64,000 bases of DNA from VRUE01 sp963742535 (lineage in GTDB: Bacteria; Actinomycetota; Thermoleophilia; Solirubrobacterales; 70-9), in the NCBI GenBank assembly GCA_963742535.1, contig CAVUMC010000002.1, positions 310,001 through 374,000 of the forward strand, read 5' to 3'. Positions 9,653 to 18,879 of this stretch are shown here, one piece after another (position 1 is the stretch's first letter; each line of letters starts with the position of its first letter). Position numbers and translations under genes: made by a program. The notes beneath the pieces are model-generated. The model was not told the origin of the DNA. It worked only from the letters and a program-made list of their open reading frames with translations, and ran no database searches.

Positions 9653-11022
9653 GCCAGCGCTCCGACGATCTGACGGAAGCGCTCGCCGCGTTCTTCAAAG
9701 TTCTCGAAGGCGTCGAAGCTGGCGCAGGCGGGCGAGAGCAACACCGTCTCGCCCGGTTGCGCTGCGGCTGCGGCCAAGCGCACCGCTTCTTCCAGGTCCT
9801 CGCAGAGGTGTAGCTCGACGCCGTCCGCGATCGCCGGTGCCAGCGCCTCGGCGAGGCGCCCGGCGGAGGCCCCGGTCAGGTAACAGGCGACGCAGCGCTC
9901 GCGCACCGGGTCGAGCAGCGGCGCGTAGGGCTCGCCCTTCTCGCTGCCGCCGAGGATCGCCCGCACGCCGCCGTCGAAAGCGCGCAGGCCGACGGTGGCG
10001 GAGGCGACGTTAGTCGCCTTCGAGTCGTTGACAAAGCGCACGCCGCCGAGCTCGGCGACCTGCTCGAGCCGGTGCGGCACACCGGCGAAGCTGCGCAGCC
10101 CCTCGCGGACCGCCACGTGATCGATGCCCATGGAGAGCGCCGCGGCGGCAGCGGCCATCGCGTTGGCGACGTTGTGCTCGCCGAACAGGCCCAGCTCGCT
10201 GGCGGCGAGCAGCGGCTCACCGTCGTAGAAGATCGTTTCCTCGGCGAACGCCACTTCGCAGTCGGGCGCGGCGCCGTGGCAGAAGGCGATCCGGCGGGCG
10301 CAGCCGCCGAGGTCAACGCCGGCCAGCTCCGGGTCGTCGGCGTTGTAGACCGCGACGTCGTCGTTGCCCTGATTGGCGAAGATCCGCAACTTGGCGGCGA
10401 GGTAGTCCTCGAGCGTGCCGTGCCGGTCGAGGTGGTCAGGGGCAAGATTGAGGAAGACCGCGCACTCGGGGGCAAAGGTGACGCTGTCCTCGAGCTGGAA
10501 GCTGGAGGCCTCGCAAATCACCGTCGCATCCGGGTCGATCTCGCCGGCCAGCGCCGAGAGCGGCGTGCCGACGTTTCCCGCGACCGCCACCGGTTCACCC
10601 GCCGTGCGGTAGATGTGGCCGAGCAGCTCAACCGTGGTGGTCTTGCCGTTGGTCCCGGTCACGGCGACAAAGCGATTCGGCGTCGCCCGCCAGGCAACCT
10701 CGAGCTCTCCCACGACATCGAGACCGCGCTCCAGAGCCGCGGCGATCACCGGCGCCTCCCGCGGCACACCCGGGCTCTTGACCACCGTCCGCACCCCCTC
10801 GAGGAGCGCCACTCCATCTGCATCCAGAACAACTTCGACGGCAGCACCCCGAAGTCCTGCCGCCCCATCCGGATGCCCAGAATCAACGGCAACCACCTCC
10901 CCGCCCTGCGCGGCAAGTAGGCGAGCAACGGCCTGCCCGGAGCGCGCCAACCCAACGACCAGATACGGACCGCCCGGCAACGGCGGCCGAATCTCCTTAG
11001 GCGGCGGCACGCTCATCCCCAT
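9649..11022 (-). CDS. murD: UDP-N-acetylmuramoylalanine--D-glutamate ligase
   Basis: MurD adds D-Glu to UDP-MurNAc-L-Ala. The 457 residues include the N-terminal Rossmann-like YLVVGLARSGQA, the P-loop VTGTNGKTTT (121-130), EASSFQLE, NLAPDHLDRHG and the HRLE(Q)V element. The ATG at 11022 has purine-rich GGAG and GAAGGT sequences upstream; a second in-frame ATG two codons later is also possible. It is separated from mraY by an inserted GNAT gene and a hairpin. Confidence 0.96.
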   Translation of the reverse strand: MGMSVPPPKEIRPPLPGGPYLVVGLARSGQAVARLLAAQGGEVVAVDSGHPDGAAGLRGAAVEVVLDADGVALLEGVRTVVKSPGVPREAPVIAAALERGLDVVGELEVAWRATPNRFVAVTGTNGKTTTVELLGHIYRTAGEPVAVAGNVGTPLSALAGEIDPDATVICEASSFQLEDSVTFAPECAVFLNLAPDHLDRHGTLEDYLAAKLRIFANQGNDDVAVYNADDPELAGVDLGGCARRIAFCHGAAPDCEVAFAEETIFYDGEPLLAASELGLFGEHNVANAMAAAAAALSMGIDHVAVREGLRSFAGVPHRLEQVAELGGVRFVNDSKATNVASATVGLRAFDGGVRAILGGSEKGEPYAPLLDPVRERCVACYLTGASAGRLAEALAPAIADGVELHLCEDLEEAVRLAAAAAQPGETVLLSPACASFDAFENFEERGERFRQIVGALA

Positions 11023-11054
11023 ACCTTCGCCCCCCTCTCCAGCGCCCCTGTTTG

Positions 11055-11104
11055 GCTGACTTCGTCTTTTCCGTCGCCATTGGAGTCGAAAACACGAAGT
11101 CAGC
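11055..11104. terminator. Hairpin at the 3' end of the GNAT gene, upstream of murD
   Basis: Arms GCTGACTTCGT (11055-11065) and ACGAAGTCAGC (11094-11104) are perfectly complementary over 11 bp. Inner CTTTTCC/GAAAAC segments extend the pairing. The right arm contains the stop codon of the GNAT gene. It could attenuate transcription into murD or act as a processing site. No run of U follows, so a classic intrinsic terminator is uncertain. Confidence 0.5.
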
Positions 11105-11648
11105 GGGGAGAGCGGAGGCGGTAGAGGACGTGGCGGCGCTGAGGGTGGCCGACCGGGAGGGCCGGGTGGTCGAAGTCGTCGGCGGGATCGTGCCTCATGC
11201 CCAGTCGCTCCATCACCGCGCGGGATCGGCGATTAACCGAGACGGTGAAGGAGACGATCTCGCCAAGACCCGCTTCTTCAAAGCCGAACGCGAGCGCCGC
11301 CCGCGCTGCCTCAGTCGCGTAGCCCCGCCCCCAGGCCGAGCGCGCCAGCCGCCACCCCACCTCAACTGTCGGCGTGAAATGCGTCTCAAACGCCGCCACC
11401 GACAAGCCGGTGAACCCAATGAACTCACCGCTTTCCCGCACTTCCAGTGCCCAAAGTCCAAACCCGTGAACCTCAAACCCGGCTTCGATCACCTCAATCA
11501 GATCATCGCTCTGGGCCCTCGAGAGCCGCGCCGGAAAGTGCTCCATCACCTCCACATCCCTATTGAGCTCAGCGAAGGGATCTCGATCAGCATTGCGCCA
11601 ACGCCGGAGTTTGAGCCGCCGAGTTTCGAGCGATGGACCGAGGGGCAT
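11100..11648 (-). CDS. RimJ/RimL-type GNAT acetyltransferase inside the dcw cluster
   Basis: A 182-residue GNAT protein of the type that acetylates N-terminal or small-molecule amines. Visible features are the N-terminal LETRRLKLRRW, the beta4 strand VEVGWRL and the CoA-loop SAWGRGYATEAARA, followed by NRRSRAVMERLGM, which is typical of the RimJ/RimL group. The ATG at 11648 follows GGGGAGGG and starts 15 nt after the mraY stop, so it is co-transcribed. The usual mraY-murD adjacency is broken by this gene. The substrate is unknown. Confidence 0.85.
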   Translation of the reverse strand: MPLGPSLETRRLKLRRWRNADRDPFAELNRDVEVMEHFPARLSRAQSDDLIEVIEAGFEVHGFGLWALEVRESGEFIGFTGLSVAAFETHFTPTVEVGWRLARSAWGRGYATEAARAALAFGFEEAGLGEIVSFTVSVNRRSRAVMERLGMRHDPADDFDHPALPVGHPQRRHVLYRLRSPR

Positions 11649-11662
11649 CCAGCCCTCCCCGC

Positions 11663-12637
11663 CTACCGCCCGATCGACTGCTGGTACAGGGTGAAGCCGA
11701 TCCCCGAGCACACCGCGGCAATGATCCAGAACCGCAGCATGATCTTGGTCTCCGACCAGGCCATCATCTCGAAGTGATGGTGCAGGGGCGCCATCAGGAA
11801 GACGCGGCGGCGGAAGGTCTTGAAGGAGAAGACCTGGATCGCCACTGAGAGGGCCTCGATTACGAAGATGCCGCCGATGATGAGTAGGAGGACCTCGGTT
11901 TGGGTCATTACGGCGAGGGCGCCGATCGCGCCGCCGAGGCCGAGCGAGCCGGTGTCGCCCATGAAAATTGAAGCCGGGAAGGCGTTGAACCAGAGGAAGC
12001 CGATGCAGGCGCCGACCAGACAGGCGGAGAGCAGCGCCAGGTTCTGCTGCTCGTTGGTGACGAAGGAGATCGCCGTGTAGGCGAGCAGGACGATCGCGCA
12101 GGAGCCGGCGGCGAGGCCGTCTAGGCCGTCGGTGAGGTTGACGCCGTTGGAGGTGCCGCCGATGACGAGGAAGACGAGCACGAAGTAGAGGACCGGGCCG
12201 AGGTCGAGGGTGGCGTCGCCGATGCGGAAGTTGAGGATCGGCTCGAGCCCGACCGAGTGGCGGGCTACCCACCAGAGGCCGAGCGCGAGAAAGATCTGGA
12301 AGAGAATCTTCCAGCGGGCCGAAAGGCCGAGTGAGCGGCGCTTGACGATCTTGATGAAGTCGTCGGCGAAGCCGAGCGCGGCGCAGCCCATCGCCACGCC
12401 GAAGACGGCCAGGCTCTGCGCGTCGCGATCGGAAAGGACGAGGTAGGGCACGCAGATCGAGGCGAAGATGATCAGCCCGCCCATCGTCGGCGTCCCCGCC
12501 TTGGCGTGATGCTCCTGCGGGCCCTCCTCGCGGATGTGCTGGCCGAACTCCTTCACCCGCAGGAACTCGATGAACTTGGGGCCAAGGAAGATGCAGATCA
12601 ACATCGCCGCCATGCCGGCGATAAGGACTTCACCCAT
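11663..12637 (-). CDS. mraY: Phospho-MurNAc-pentapeptide translocase
   Basis: MraY attaches phospho-MurNAc-pentapeptide to undecaprenyl phosphate, forming lipid I. The 324 residues hold about ten membrane helices. Catalytic motifs are GFADDF with the aspartate pair, LTDGLDGLA, MGDTGSLGLGG and the histidine cluster APLHHHFE. The N-terminal KAGTPTMGG is also typical. The ATG at 12637 overlaps the murF stop by 8 nt; an upstream extension to 12775 is unlike the family and rejected. Confidence 0.97.
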   Translation of the reverse strand: MGEVLIAGMAAMLICIFLGPKFIEFLRVKEFGQHIREEGPQEHHAKAGTPTMGGLIIFASICVPYLVLSDRDAQSLAVFGVAMGCAALGFADDFIKIVKRRSLGLSARWKILFQIFLALGLWWVARHSVGLEPILNFRIGDATLDLGPVLYFVLVFLVIGGTSNGVNLTDGLDGLAAGSCAIVLLAYTAISFVTNEQQNLALLSACLVGACIGFLWFNAFPASIFMGDTGSLGLGGAIGALAVMTQTEVLLLIIGGIFVIEALSVAIQVFSFKTFRRRVFLMAPLHHHFEMMAWSETKIMLRFWIIAAVCSGIGFTLYQQSIGR

Positions 12638-14036
12638 TGCTGGCTTCTTCCAACAGCTCCTCCAGCGTCTCGGCGACCGCCTCGAGGCCGACCGAGCGCG
12701 ATCCCTTGACCAGGATCGTGTCGCCGGGCTCGGCCTGAGCGGCGAGCCATTCGGCTGCCTCCTCGGGAGTGGCAAGAAGCTCGTCCGGGGCGTACTCGCG
12801 GGCCGGCTCGCCGACGCCGATCAGCAGGTCGATGCCCTCGGCGCGGGCGCTCTCGCCGATCTCGCGGTGGTAGCCAGCCGCGCCGGGGCCAAGCTCGCCC
12901 ATCTCACCAAGGACCGCGATCCGCCGCTCCCCCCGCAGCGAGGCGAGGTGACTGAGCGCGGCGCGCATCGAGACCGGGTTGGCGTTGTAGCAGTCGTTCA
13001 CAAGGACGATTCCGTCGCCCAACTCGAGGCGCTCGCCCCGAAAGCGTGAGAAGCCTATGCTCGCAGCGCGATCGGCCATCTCCGCCAGCGGCGCGCCCAG
13101 CGCCACCCCAGCCGCGATCGCCGCCAAAGCGTTGGTCAGGTTGTGCTCCTCGGCAAAGGGAAAGTGGAAGCGCTGGGCGCCAGCGGGCGTCTCGACCAGA
13201 GCCTCGGTGACGCCGTCGGCAACCGTGCTCTTGGCGAAGACGTCGCCTCCGGGACCAAAGCGCAGCAACCGCGGAGCTTCGCCGAGGTGCGGCTCGAGCA
13301 AGCCGGCCTGCGCCGGAACGACCGCGGTCCCCTCGGGCGGGAGGGCAGCCAACACCTCGGCCTTGGCCGCCGCGATCGCCTCGACCGAGCCGAGCAGCTC
13401 GACGTGGACCGGGCCGACGTTGGTGATCACCGCGACTTCGGGTTCGGCTATCGCCGCCAGTTCGGCGATCTGACCGGCGCCGCGCATCGCCATCTCCAGG
13501 ACCAGCGTCCCGGTGTCATCGGGCGCGGCAAGGACGGTCAGCGGCAGACCGATCTCAGTGTTGAGGTTCTCGCGGTTGGCGTGCACGCGGCCGGGCAGCA
13601 GCGCCCGGGCGATGTCCTTGACCGAGGTCTTGCCGACCGAACCGGTGACGCCAAGCACCCGCGCGCCCAGCTCGCGCCGCCAGGCGCGAGCGAGCGCCTG
13701 CAACGCTGCCAGCGGATCCTCTGCCGCGAAAACCCAGGCACCACCTTCCCCGCTGCCGACACCGCTCTCCCCGCCGCTGACCTCTTCTTTCTTCGCGCCG
13801 TCCGTGAACAAGGTCGAGCTCAGCGAGGGGTCGATGACGACGCCCCAGGCCCCAGCCTCGATCGCGGCTGGGGCGAACTCGCCGCCGTTGACACGCGCGC
13901 CGCGTAGGCCAAAAAAAAGATCACCAGGACCCGTCTCGCTCGAACCGATCGTCGCTCGAGCTGGTGCGTCGGCGTCACCACGGACGACGATCTCCGCGCC
14001 GCAGGCGGCGGCGATCTGCTCCCCGCTGAAGTTCAA
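12630..14036 (-). CDS. murF: UDP-MurNAc-tripeptide--D-alanyl-D-alanine ligase
   Basis: MurF adds D-Ala-D-Ala to complete the UDP-MurNAc-pentapeptide. The 468 residues contain the P-loop TGSVGKTSVKD (131 onward), NLNTEIGLPL and NDCYNANPVSM. A Gly/Ser/Glu-rich stretch of about 27 residues (73-99) between the first beta strands looks like a lineage-specific loop. It overlaps both murE and mraY. Confidence 0.96.
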   Translation of the reverse strand: MNFSGEQIAAACGAEIVVRGDADAPARATIGSSETGPGDLFFGLRGARVNGGEFAPAAIEAGAWGVVIDPSLSSTLFTDGAKKEEVSGGESGVGSGEGGAWVFAAEDPLAALQALARAWRRELGARVLGVTGSVGKTSVKDIARALLPGRVHANRENLNTEIGLPLTVLAAPDDTGTLVLEMAMRGAGQIAELAAIAEPEVAVITNVGPVHVELLGSVEAIAAAKAEVLAALPPEGTAVVPAQAGLLEPHLGEAPRLLRFGPGGDVFAKSTVADGVTEALVETPAGAQRFHFPFAEEHNLTNALAAIAAGVALGAPLAEMADRAASIGFSRFRGERLELGDGIVLVNDCYNANPVSMRAALSHLASLRGERRIAVLGEMGELGPGAAGYHREIGESARAEGIDLLIGVGEPAREYAPDELLATPEEAAEWLAAQAEPGDTILVKGSRSVGLEAVAETLEELLEEASNG

Positions 14037-15535
14037 AGCCGGCGCAGCTCCTCGCGCGCGACCTCGCGATCGTCGAAGGGGACCTTGCGGCCCTCCTCGA
14101 ACTCCTGACCCTGCTCGTGCCCCTTGCCGGCAATCACAACCGTGTCCCCGGCACGCGCCTGGCCCAACGCCAGGGCGATCGCGGCACGCCGATCGGGCTC
14201 GACCTCGTAGCTGGCGCCGTTCTCGATCCCCCCGACAACTTCGGCGATGATCGCCGCGGGCTCCTCAGAACGCGGATTGTCAGAGGTGACGACAGCCAAA
14301 TCTGAGAGCGAAGCCCCCGCCCGCCCCATCTTCGGCCGCTTATCGCGATCCCGATCGCCGCCGGCGCCGAAGACCGAAATCACCCGTCCCTCACTCAGCC
14401 TCCGCGCCGCCCGCAGAACGTTCTCCAGCGAGTCGGGTGTATGCGCGTAGTCGACCAAAACAGCGAAATCCTGCCCCTCATCAATCGGCTCAAACCGCCC
14501 GGGTACCCGCTCGGCGCGGCGCAGACCCTCAGCAGCGACCACAGGCTCCACCCCCAGCGCCGCGGCCGCCGCAAAGGCCCCCAGCGCATTCGCCACATTG
14601 AAATCCCCCGGCAGCCCAGTCCGCACCTCAACCCCCCCGCCGACGGGCCGAAAGCGTGTCGATATGTCACGTTTGAGGCCCGTCGCCCCCGGAGGGCCTG
14701 TGGGACTCGAGGTGATGGTGAACTGGGCGCCGCTGGCGTCGAAGGAGACGGCACGGGCGGTGAGGTCGGCGTCGGCGCCCGCGGCGGAGAAGGTGACGCA
14801 ATCGAATTCGCCCGCGAGGCGCCGCCCGTACTCGTCGTCGACGTTGACGATCACCGCTCGCGGACCCATCTCGAAGAGCAGGCGCTTGGCTCGGAAGTAG
14901 TCCTCCATGTCGGCGTGAAAATCGAGGTGGTCCTGGGTCAAGTTCGTAAAAAGAGCGGCCTCAAAGTGGATCGAATCCGCCCGGTGCAACGCCAGCGCGT
15001 GCGAGGACACCTCCATCACACAGGCCTTGTCCCCTGCCTCGAGCATTCGCCGGAACGTCCCCTGCAAATCAATTGCCTCCGGCGTAGTCCGCTCAACCTC
15101 CTCCTCCGCCCCACCGACAACCTGCCGCACCGTCCCCAGCAACCCCGTCTGAACCCCCGCCGCCTCGAGAATCTCCCGAATCAAAAACGCCGTAGTCGTC
15201 TTCCCATTCGTCCCGGTAACCCCAACAACCCGCAACTCCCCACTCGGATCCCCGTAGAACGCCGAAGCAACCGGCGCCATGGCCGCCCGAGCATCTGGGA
15301 CCACCACCTGCGCGACGTCCACCCCAAGCTCCCGCTCCACCACCAGCGCGGCAGCTCCAGCCTCAACCGCAGCGGCCCCAAACTCGTGCCCATCAACCTT
15401 CTCCCCGGGGACGCAAAAAAACAGCGTCCCCGGCCCGACTTTTCGGCTGTCGTAAGCCAAGGAGCTCACGTCAACGGAGGTATCCCCCACAACTCGGGCC
15501 TCAGGAAGCTCCGCGACAAGCACTGCCAATCTCAC
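14033..15535 (-). CDS. murE: UDP-MurNAc-L-Ala-D-Glu--2,6-diaminopimelate ligase
   Basis: MurE adds the third stem-peptide residue. About 500 residues with P-loop TGTNGKTTT (108-116), TTPEAIDLQ, MEVSSHAL and the specificity motif TSDNPRSEEP. DNPR is the known signature for meso-diaminopimelate rather than lysine, so DAP-type peptidoglycan is expected. I chose the GTG at 15535; the longer form to 15565 would run into the hairpin repeat that separates it from ftsI. Confidence 0.95.
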   Translation of the reverse strand: MRLAVLVAELPEARVVGDTSVDVSSLAYDSRKVGPGTLFFCVPGEKVDGHEFGAAAVEAGAAALVVERELGVDVAQVVVPDARAAMAPVASAFYGDPSGELRVVGVTGTNGKTTTAFLIREILEAAGVQTGLLGTVRQVVGGAEEEVERTTPEAIDLQGTFRRMLEAGDKACVMEVSSHALALHRADSIHFEAALFTNLTQDHLDFHADMEDYFRAKRLLFEMGPRAVIVNVDDEYGRRLAGEFDCVTFSAAGADADLTARAVSFDASGAQFTITSSPTGPPGATGLKRDISTRFRPVGGGVEVRTGLPGDFNVANALGAFAAAAALGVEPVVAAEGLRRAERVPGRFEPIDEGQDFAVLVDYAHTPDSLENVLRAARRLSEGRVISVFGAGGDRDRDKRPKMGRAGASLSDLAVVTSDNPRSEEPAAIIAEVVGGIENGASYEVEPDRRAAIALALGQARAGDTVVIAGKGHEQGQEFEEGRKVPFDDREVAREELRRL

Positions 15536-15547
15536 GCCACAAAGTCT

Positions 15548-15667
15548 AGGAAGGCCGTCGGGCACCCCTGCCGGCGGCTTGTACTTTTTCGGCGCCCACC
15601 AAGAGGCGCCAGCAAGTCAGTCTCCATCGAAAAAGTTGAGCCGGCAGGAGTGCCCGACGGCCTTCCT
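15548..15667. repeat. Long-hairpin repeat, copy A (murE-ftsI gap)
   Basis: A 120-bp near-palindrome. The 28-nt outer arms (15548-15575 and 15640-15667) match at 27 of 28 positions. Inside, GGCTTGTACTTTTTCG pairs with CGAAAAAGTTGAGCC, and the apex carries two GGCGCC-type blocks. The right arm overlaps the ftsI stop codon by 2 nt, and murE begins 12 nt beyond the left arm. The core is shared with copies at 32038-32160 and 36719-36834, while the arms differ. Function unknown. Confidence 0.85.
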
Positions 15668-17318
15668 ATTCCTGCGGCACACCGAGATAGGGCAAAGCAA
15701 ACGCCGCGATCTTCCCGAATGCCGGAGCCGCCACCGACCCACCGTAGATTTCCCCCTGCGGCTCATCCACAATCACCGAAACCAGCAGTTGTGGGTCCTG
15801 CGCCGGCGCAAACCCGATGAACGAGGCGATGTACTTGGTGTCGGAGTAGGTCCCGTTTTCGGCCACCTGCGCTGTGCCGGTCTTGCCCGCCAGCGTGTAG
15901 CCGGGCACGCTCACCTCAGACGCGGTACCGCCAGCCTGCAGCACGCCCTCGAGCATTTCGCGCACCTGCGCTGCCACGCTCGCGTCGATCACCCGGTGAC
16001 CCTTTGGCTCGTGCACGGTTTCGTCGCCGATCTTCTCCACCAGCTGCGGGCGGCGCAGGATGCCGCCGTTGGCGATCGATTGATAACCGGCCATCATCTG
16101 CATCGGCGTCACGCCGAGACCCTGGCCGATTGGCAGGTTGCCCATGGTCGAGCCGGAGTAGTCGTCCAGCTTCGGCACCAGCCCCTGTTCCTCTGAGGGG
16201 TACTGGACGCCAGTCGGGCGTCCAAAACCGAAGCGGTCGATCCACTTGCTGAAGCGCGTGGCGCCCAGCTTGAGGCCAATCGTGGCGGCGCCGACGTTGG
16301 AGGACTGGGCGAGGATCTGGGCCACGGTCAGCGTGATCGGCGGGCGCGCCTCGGCGTCTTCGATGATCCGGTCGGCCACATGCAGCTGCGAGGGCAGGTA
16401 GAAGGACGTTTCCGGGGTCACTTCTTTTTCCTGCAGCGCTGCGGCGACGGTGAACGCCTTGAAGGTCGAGCCGGGCTCATAGGTAAAGCCGGTGGCGCGG
16501 TTGAGCAGGTCTTCGGAGCTGGCGCTGGAGAGGTCGCTGAGATCCACCGGCGGCCAGTTGGCCATCGCCAGGATCTGCGAGTTGCGCGGGTTCATCACGA
16601 TCGCTGTGGCGCCTTTGGGCGCGTAGGTTTCGCCGACTTCAGCCAGCGCTTCCTCGGTCTTCTGCTCAATCGCCGGATCGAGCGTGAGCTGGATGTTTTC
16701 GCCGTCTTCGGCTTCCTGGGCGGTTTCGAGGCGAATCGGTTCGCCGGTCGCATCGGTGACGATGCGCCGTTCGCCGTCGGTGCCGTGCAGCACGTCTTCA
16801 TCACCCAGCTCAAGTCCGGTCAGGCCCTGGTTTTCGGAGCCGACAGCGCCGATCACCTGCGCCGCGAGCTCACCCTGGGGGTAGGTGCGGCGGCTGTCGG
16901 GGTCTTGGCCAATGCCCTGCAGCTCGAGCCGTTCGATCCGCTTGGCGGTCGGCAGGGGGACTTGTTTGGCCAGCACCGCGTAGGTCGTTTCCCCGGTCAC
17001 CGCGCCGAGCACTTTGCTCTGGCTGAGTTTGAGGATCGGGGCGAGTTTTTCCGCCGCGAGGGCGGGCTTCGTCACTTCCGGCGGCACGGCAAAGACGGTC
17101 GCCGTGTCTTCGGAAGCGGCGAGGGCGTTGCCGCGGCGGTCGAGCACGCTGCCGCGCAGGCTGGGCAGCGGGATCGCTTCGGTCTGCTGGCTGATCGCCT
17201 CCGAAGCGAGCTTCGACCCCTGCACCCCCTGCAGCCAGAAGGCGCGGGCGCCGATCACCACGAAGCAGAAGAGAAAACCGGCGAAGAGGAGGCCGATTCT
17301 TCGCTCGATTACTTTCAT
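15666..17318 (-). CDS. ftsI: Peptidoglycan D,D-transpeptidase FtsI (PBP2/3 class B)
   Basis: FtsI is the class B penicillin-binding protein that cross-links septal peptidoglycan with FtsW. The 550 residues include a basic start (MKVIERRIG), one membrane helix (about 9-27), a PBP dimerisation domain with RGSVLDRRGNALA, and a transpeptidase domain with STFK (nucleophile Ser284), SSN (339-341) and KTGTAQ (Lys479). The ATG at 17318 follows the ftsL stop by 10 nt; a longer form to 17447 duplicates ftsL sequence in another frame and is rejected. Confidence 0.96.
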   Translation of the reverse strand: MKVIERRIGLLFAGFLFCFVVIGARAFWLQGVQGSKLASEAISQQTEAIPLPSLRGSVLDRRGNALAASEDTATVFAVPPEVTKPALAAEKLAPILKLSQSKVLGAVTGETTYAVLAKQVPLPTAKRIERLELQGIGQDPDSRRTYPQGELAAQVIGAVGSENQGLTGLELGDEDVLHGTDGERRIVTDATGEPIRLETAQEAEDGENIQLTLDPAIEQKTEEALAEVGETYAPKGATAIVMNPRNSQILAMANWPPVDLSDLSSASSEDLLNRATGFTYEPGSTFKAFTVAAALQEKEVTPETSFYLPSQLHVADRIIEDAEARPPITLTVAQILAQSSNVGAATIGLKLGATRFSKWIDRFGFGRPTGVQYPSEEQGLVPKLDDYSGSTMGNLPIGQGLGVTPMQMMAGYQSIANGGILRRPQLVEKIGDETVHEPKGHRVIDASVAAQVREMLEGVLQAGGTASEVSVPGYTLAGKTGTAQVAENGTYSDTKYIASFIGFAPAQDPQLLVSVIVDEPQGEIYGGSVAAPAFGKIAAFALPYLGVPQE

Positions 17319-17328
17319 CCGGGTTGGC

Positions 17329-17865
17329 CTAGTAACCCGAGGCCGCCGACAGCCGCTGAGCGGCGATCGCCATGTCTTGCTTGGAAGCCTGCAGGTAGCC
17401 GATCTGGTCCGAGGAAGCGGCGGCGAGACCCTGGCCGGCCGCTTCATGGCGGATCCGAGCGGAGCCGTAAAGGTGGGAGACGCGGGCGTTGAGCAGCGAG
17501 TTCTCGTCTTCGAGGGCGCCGATGTTGCGGTCGATGTGACCGGCGCTGGCGGAAAGGCTGAGCGTGACCACGTTGATCGCGACGATGCCGACGAGCAGCA
17601 GGCCGAGCACGCCGATCCAGGCGCGGCCGCGGGTCATCCGCACCATCAGGCCCGAATCGGGCAGCTGGCGCACCGCGGTGGCGGCGCCGGCGGCGATCGG
17701 GATCAACTGGCCGCCGGGGCGGCGAGCCGGCGCCCTGCGGCGCGCGGGAGCCTTACGAGCGGGTGCTTGGCGGGCAGGAGCGGCGGTGGCCGCGGCTTTG
17801 ACTGGCCGCGGTTTGCGGCGCGGCGGTGCGGCGGCGGGGGCTCGACGTACTGTCGCCGCCTCCAT
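17329..17865 (-). CDS. ftsL: FtsL-like septum protein
   Basis: Identified by position between rsmH and ftsI and by architecture rather than sequence motifs. It has an Ala/Pro/Arg-rich cytoplasmic tail (about 1-75), one membrane helix (about 84-105) and a heptad-like extracellular stretch with HIDRNIGALEDENSLL. FtsL/DivIC proteins are short, fast-evolving, bitopic coiled coils. The start codon overlaps the rsmH stop (TGATG). The tail of nearly 80 residues is longer than in most homologues. Confidence 0.75.
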   Translation of the reverse strand: MEAATVRRAPAAAPPRRKPRPVKAAATAAPARQAPARKAPARRRAPARRPGGQLIPIAAGAATAVRQLPDSGLMVRMTRGRAWIGVLGLLLVGIVAINVVTLSLSASAGHIDRNIGALEDENSLLNARVSHLYGSARIRHEAAGQGLAAASSDQIGYLQASKQDMAIAAQRLSAASGY

Positions 17866-18812
17866 CAGACCACCGCCTCGCTGGGCTCGGAAATCTTCAT
17901 GGCGGCGCGCAGGTGGGCGGACTTGGCGCGCCGGTTGGCGGTGATCTCCTCGGGCCCCGGTGCCACCGCGCGGCGGGTCAGCAGCTCCGCTTCGGGCTCG
18001 CGACCACAGACGCAGACCGGCAGCTCGGGCGGGCAGACGCAGCCCTTGGCGCGCTCGGCAAGGAACTGCTTGACCGGACGGTCCTCAAGTGAATGAAAGG
18101 AGATCGCGGCGAAGCGACCGGCGGGCGCCAGCATGCCCCATGCGGTCGGCAGCGCGTCCTCGAGCGAGTCGAGCTCTCCGTTGACGGCGATGCGGATCCC
18201 CTGGAAGGTTCGCTTGGCCGGGTGGCCGCCGCCGAAGCGGGCCGAGGCCGGCATTCCGGCTTTGATCGCGTCGACCAGCTCCGAGGTGGTTGAAAGCGGC
18301 CGGCGGCGGACGATCTCACGGGCGATCCCGCCCGCGTAGCGCTCCTCGCCGAAGTGGCGCAGGGCCTGGGCCAGGCGGGACTCCGGCCACTCGTTGACGA
18401 TGTCGGCGGCGCAAAGCTGCTGGCGGGTGTCCATGCGCATGTCGAGGGGGGCGTCGTAGGAATAAGAGAAGCCCCGCTCCCAGGCATCGACCTGCATCGA
18501 GGACATTCCGAGGTCCATGTAGACCATGTCTGGACACATGCCTTCGCCGCGCAGGGCCCGGAGACCTGCCGCAAAGTCGCTGGAAATGAAGCGGGTTTGG
18601 CAAGGAGCGTCGGCCGCGAAGGCTTCGTAGCGAGCCAGCGCGTCGGGATCGCGGTCGATGCATACCAGCGTTCCGGAGGGCCCCAGCCCCTCCGCCACGA
18701 GGCGGGCGTGGCCGCCGGCGCCGAAGGTGCAGTCGATCGCCAGCTGCCCCGGGTGCGGGTCGAGCAGCGCGGTCAGCTCGGGCGCGAGGACGGGTTGGTG
18801 TTCAGCGGCCAT
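17865..18812 (-). CDS. rsmH: 16S rRNA m4C1402 methyltransferase
   Basis: RsmH (MraW) N4-methylates C1402 of 16S rRNA with SAM. The 315 residues begin HQPVLAPEL and include the SAM motif DCTFGAGGHA, MDLGMSSMQVD, GFSYSYDAPLDMRMD split over one loop, RTFQGIRI and AISFHSLEDR. The ATG at 18812 matches the family start; an extension to 19016 antisense-like to mraZ's tail is rejected. Confidence 0.97.
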   Translation of the reverse strand: MAAEHQPVLAPELTALLDPHPGQLAIDCTFGAGGHARLVAEGLGPSGTLVCIDRDPDALARYEAFAADAPCQTRFISSDFAAGLRALRGEGMCPDMVYMDLGMSSMQVDAWERGFSYSYDAPLDMRMDTRQQLCAADIVNEWPESRLAQALRHFGEERYAGGIAREIVRRRPLSTTSELVDAIKAGMPASARFGGGHPAKRTFQGIRIAVNGELDSLEDALPTAWGMLAPAGRFAAISFHSLEDRPVKQFLAERAKGCVCPPELPVCVCGREPEAELLTRRAVAPGPEEITANRRAKSAHLRAAMKISEPSEAVV

Positions 18813-18879
18813 GAAGAAAAGGGTTGCGCGTTCTAAGGACGGGCTGGGGACGGCGGATGGGCGAACGGGGAAAGCCATC

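Noticed and set aside
11055..11104. Hairpin near murD as a fourth member of the long-hairpin repeat family
   Set aside because: It has T- and A-rich inner segments and a stop in its arm, but lacks CTTGTAC, the GGCGCC apex and the length; kept as a separate structure.
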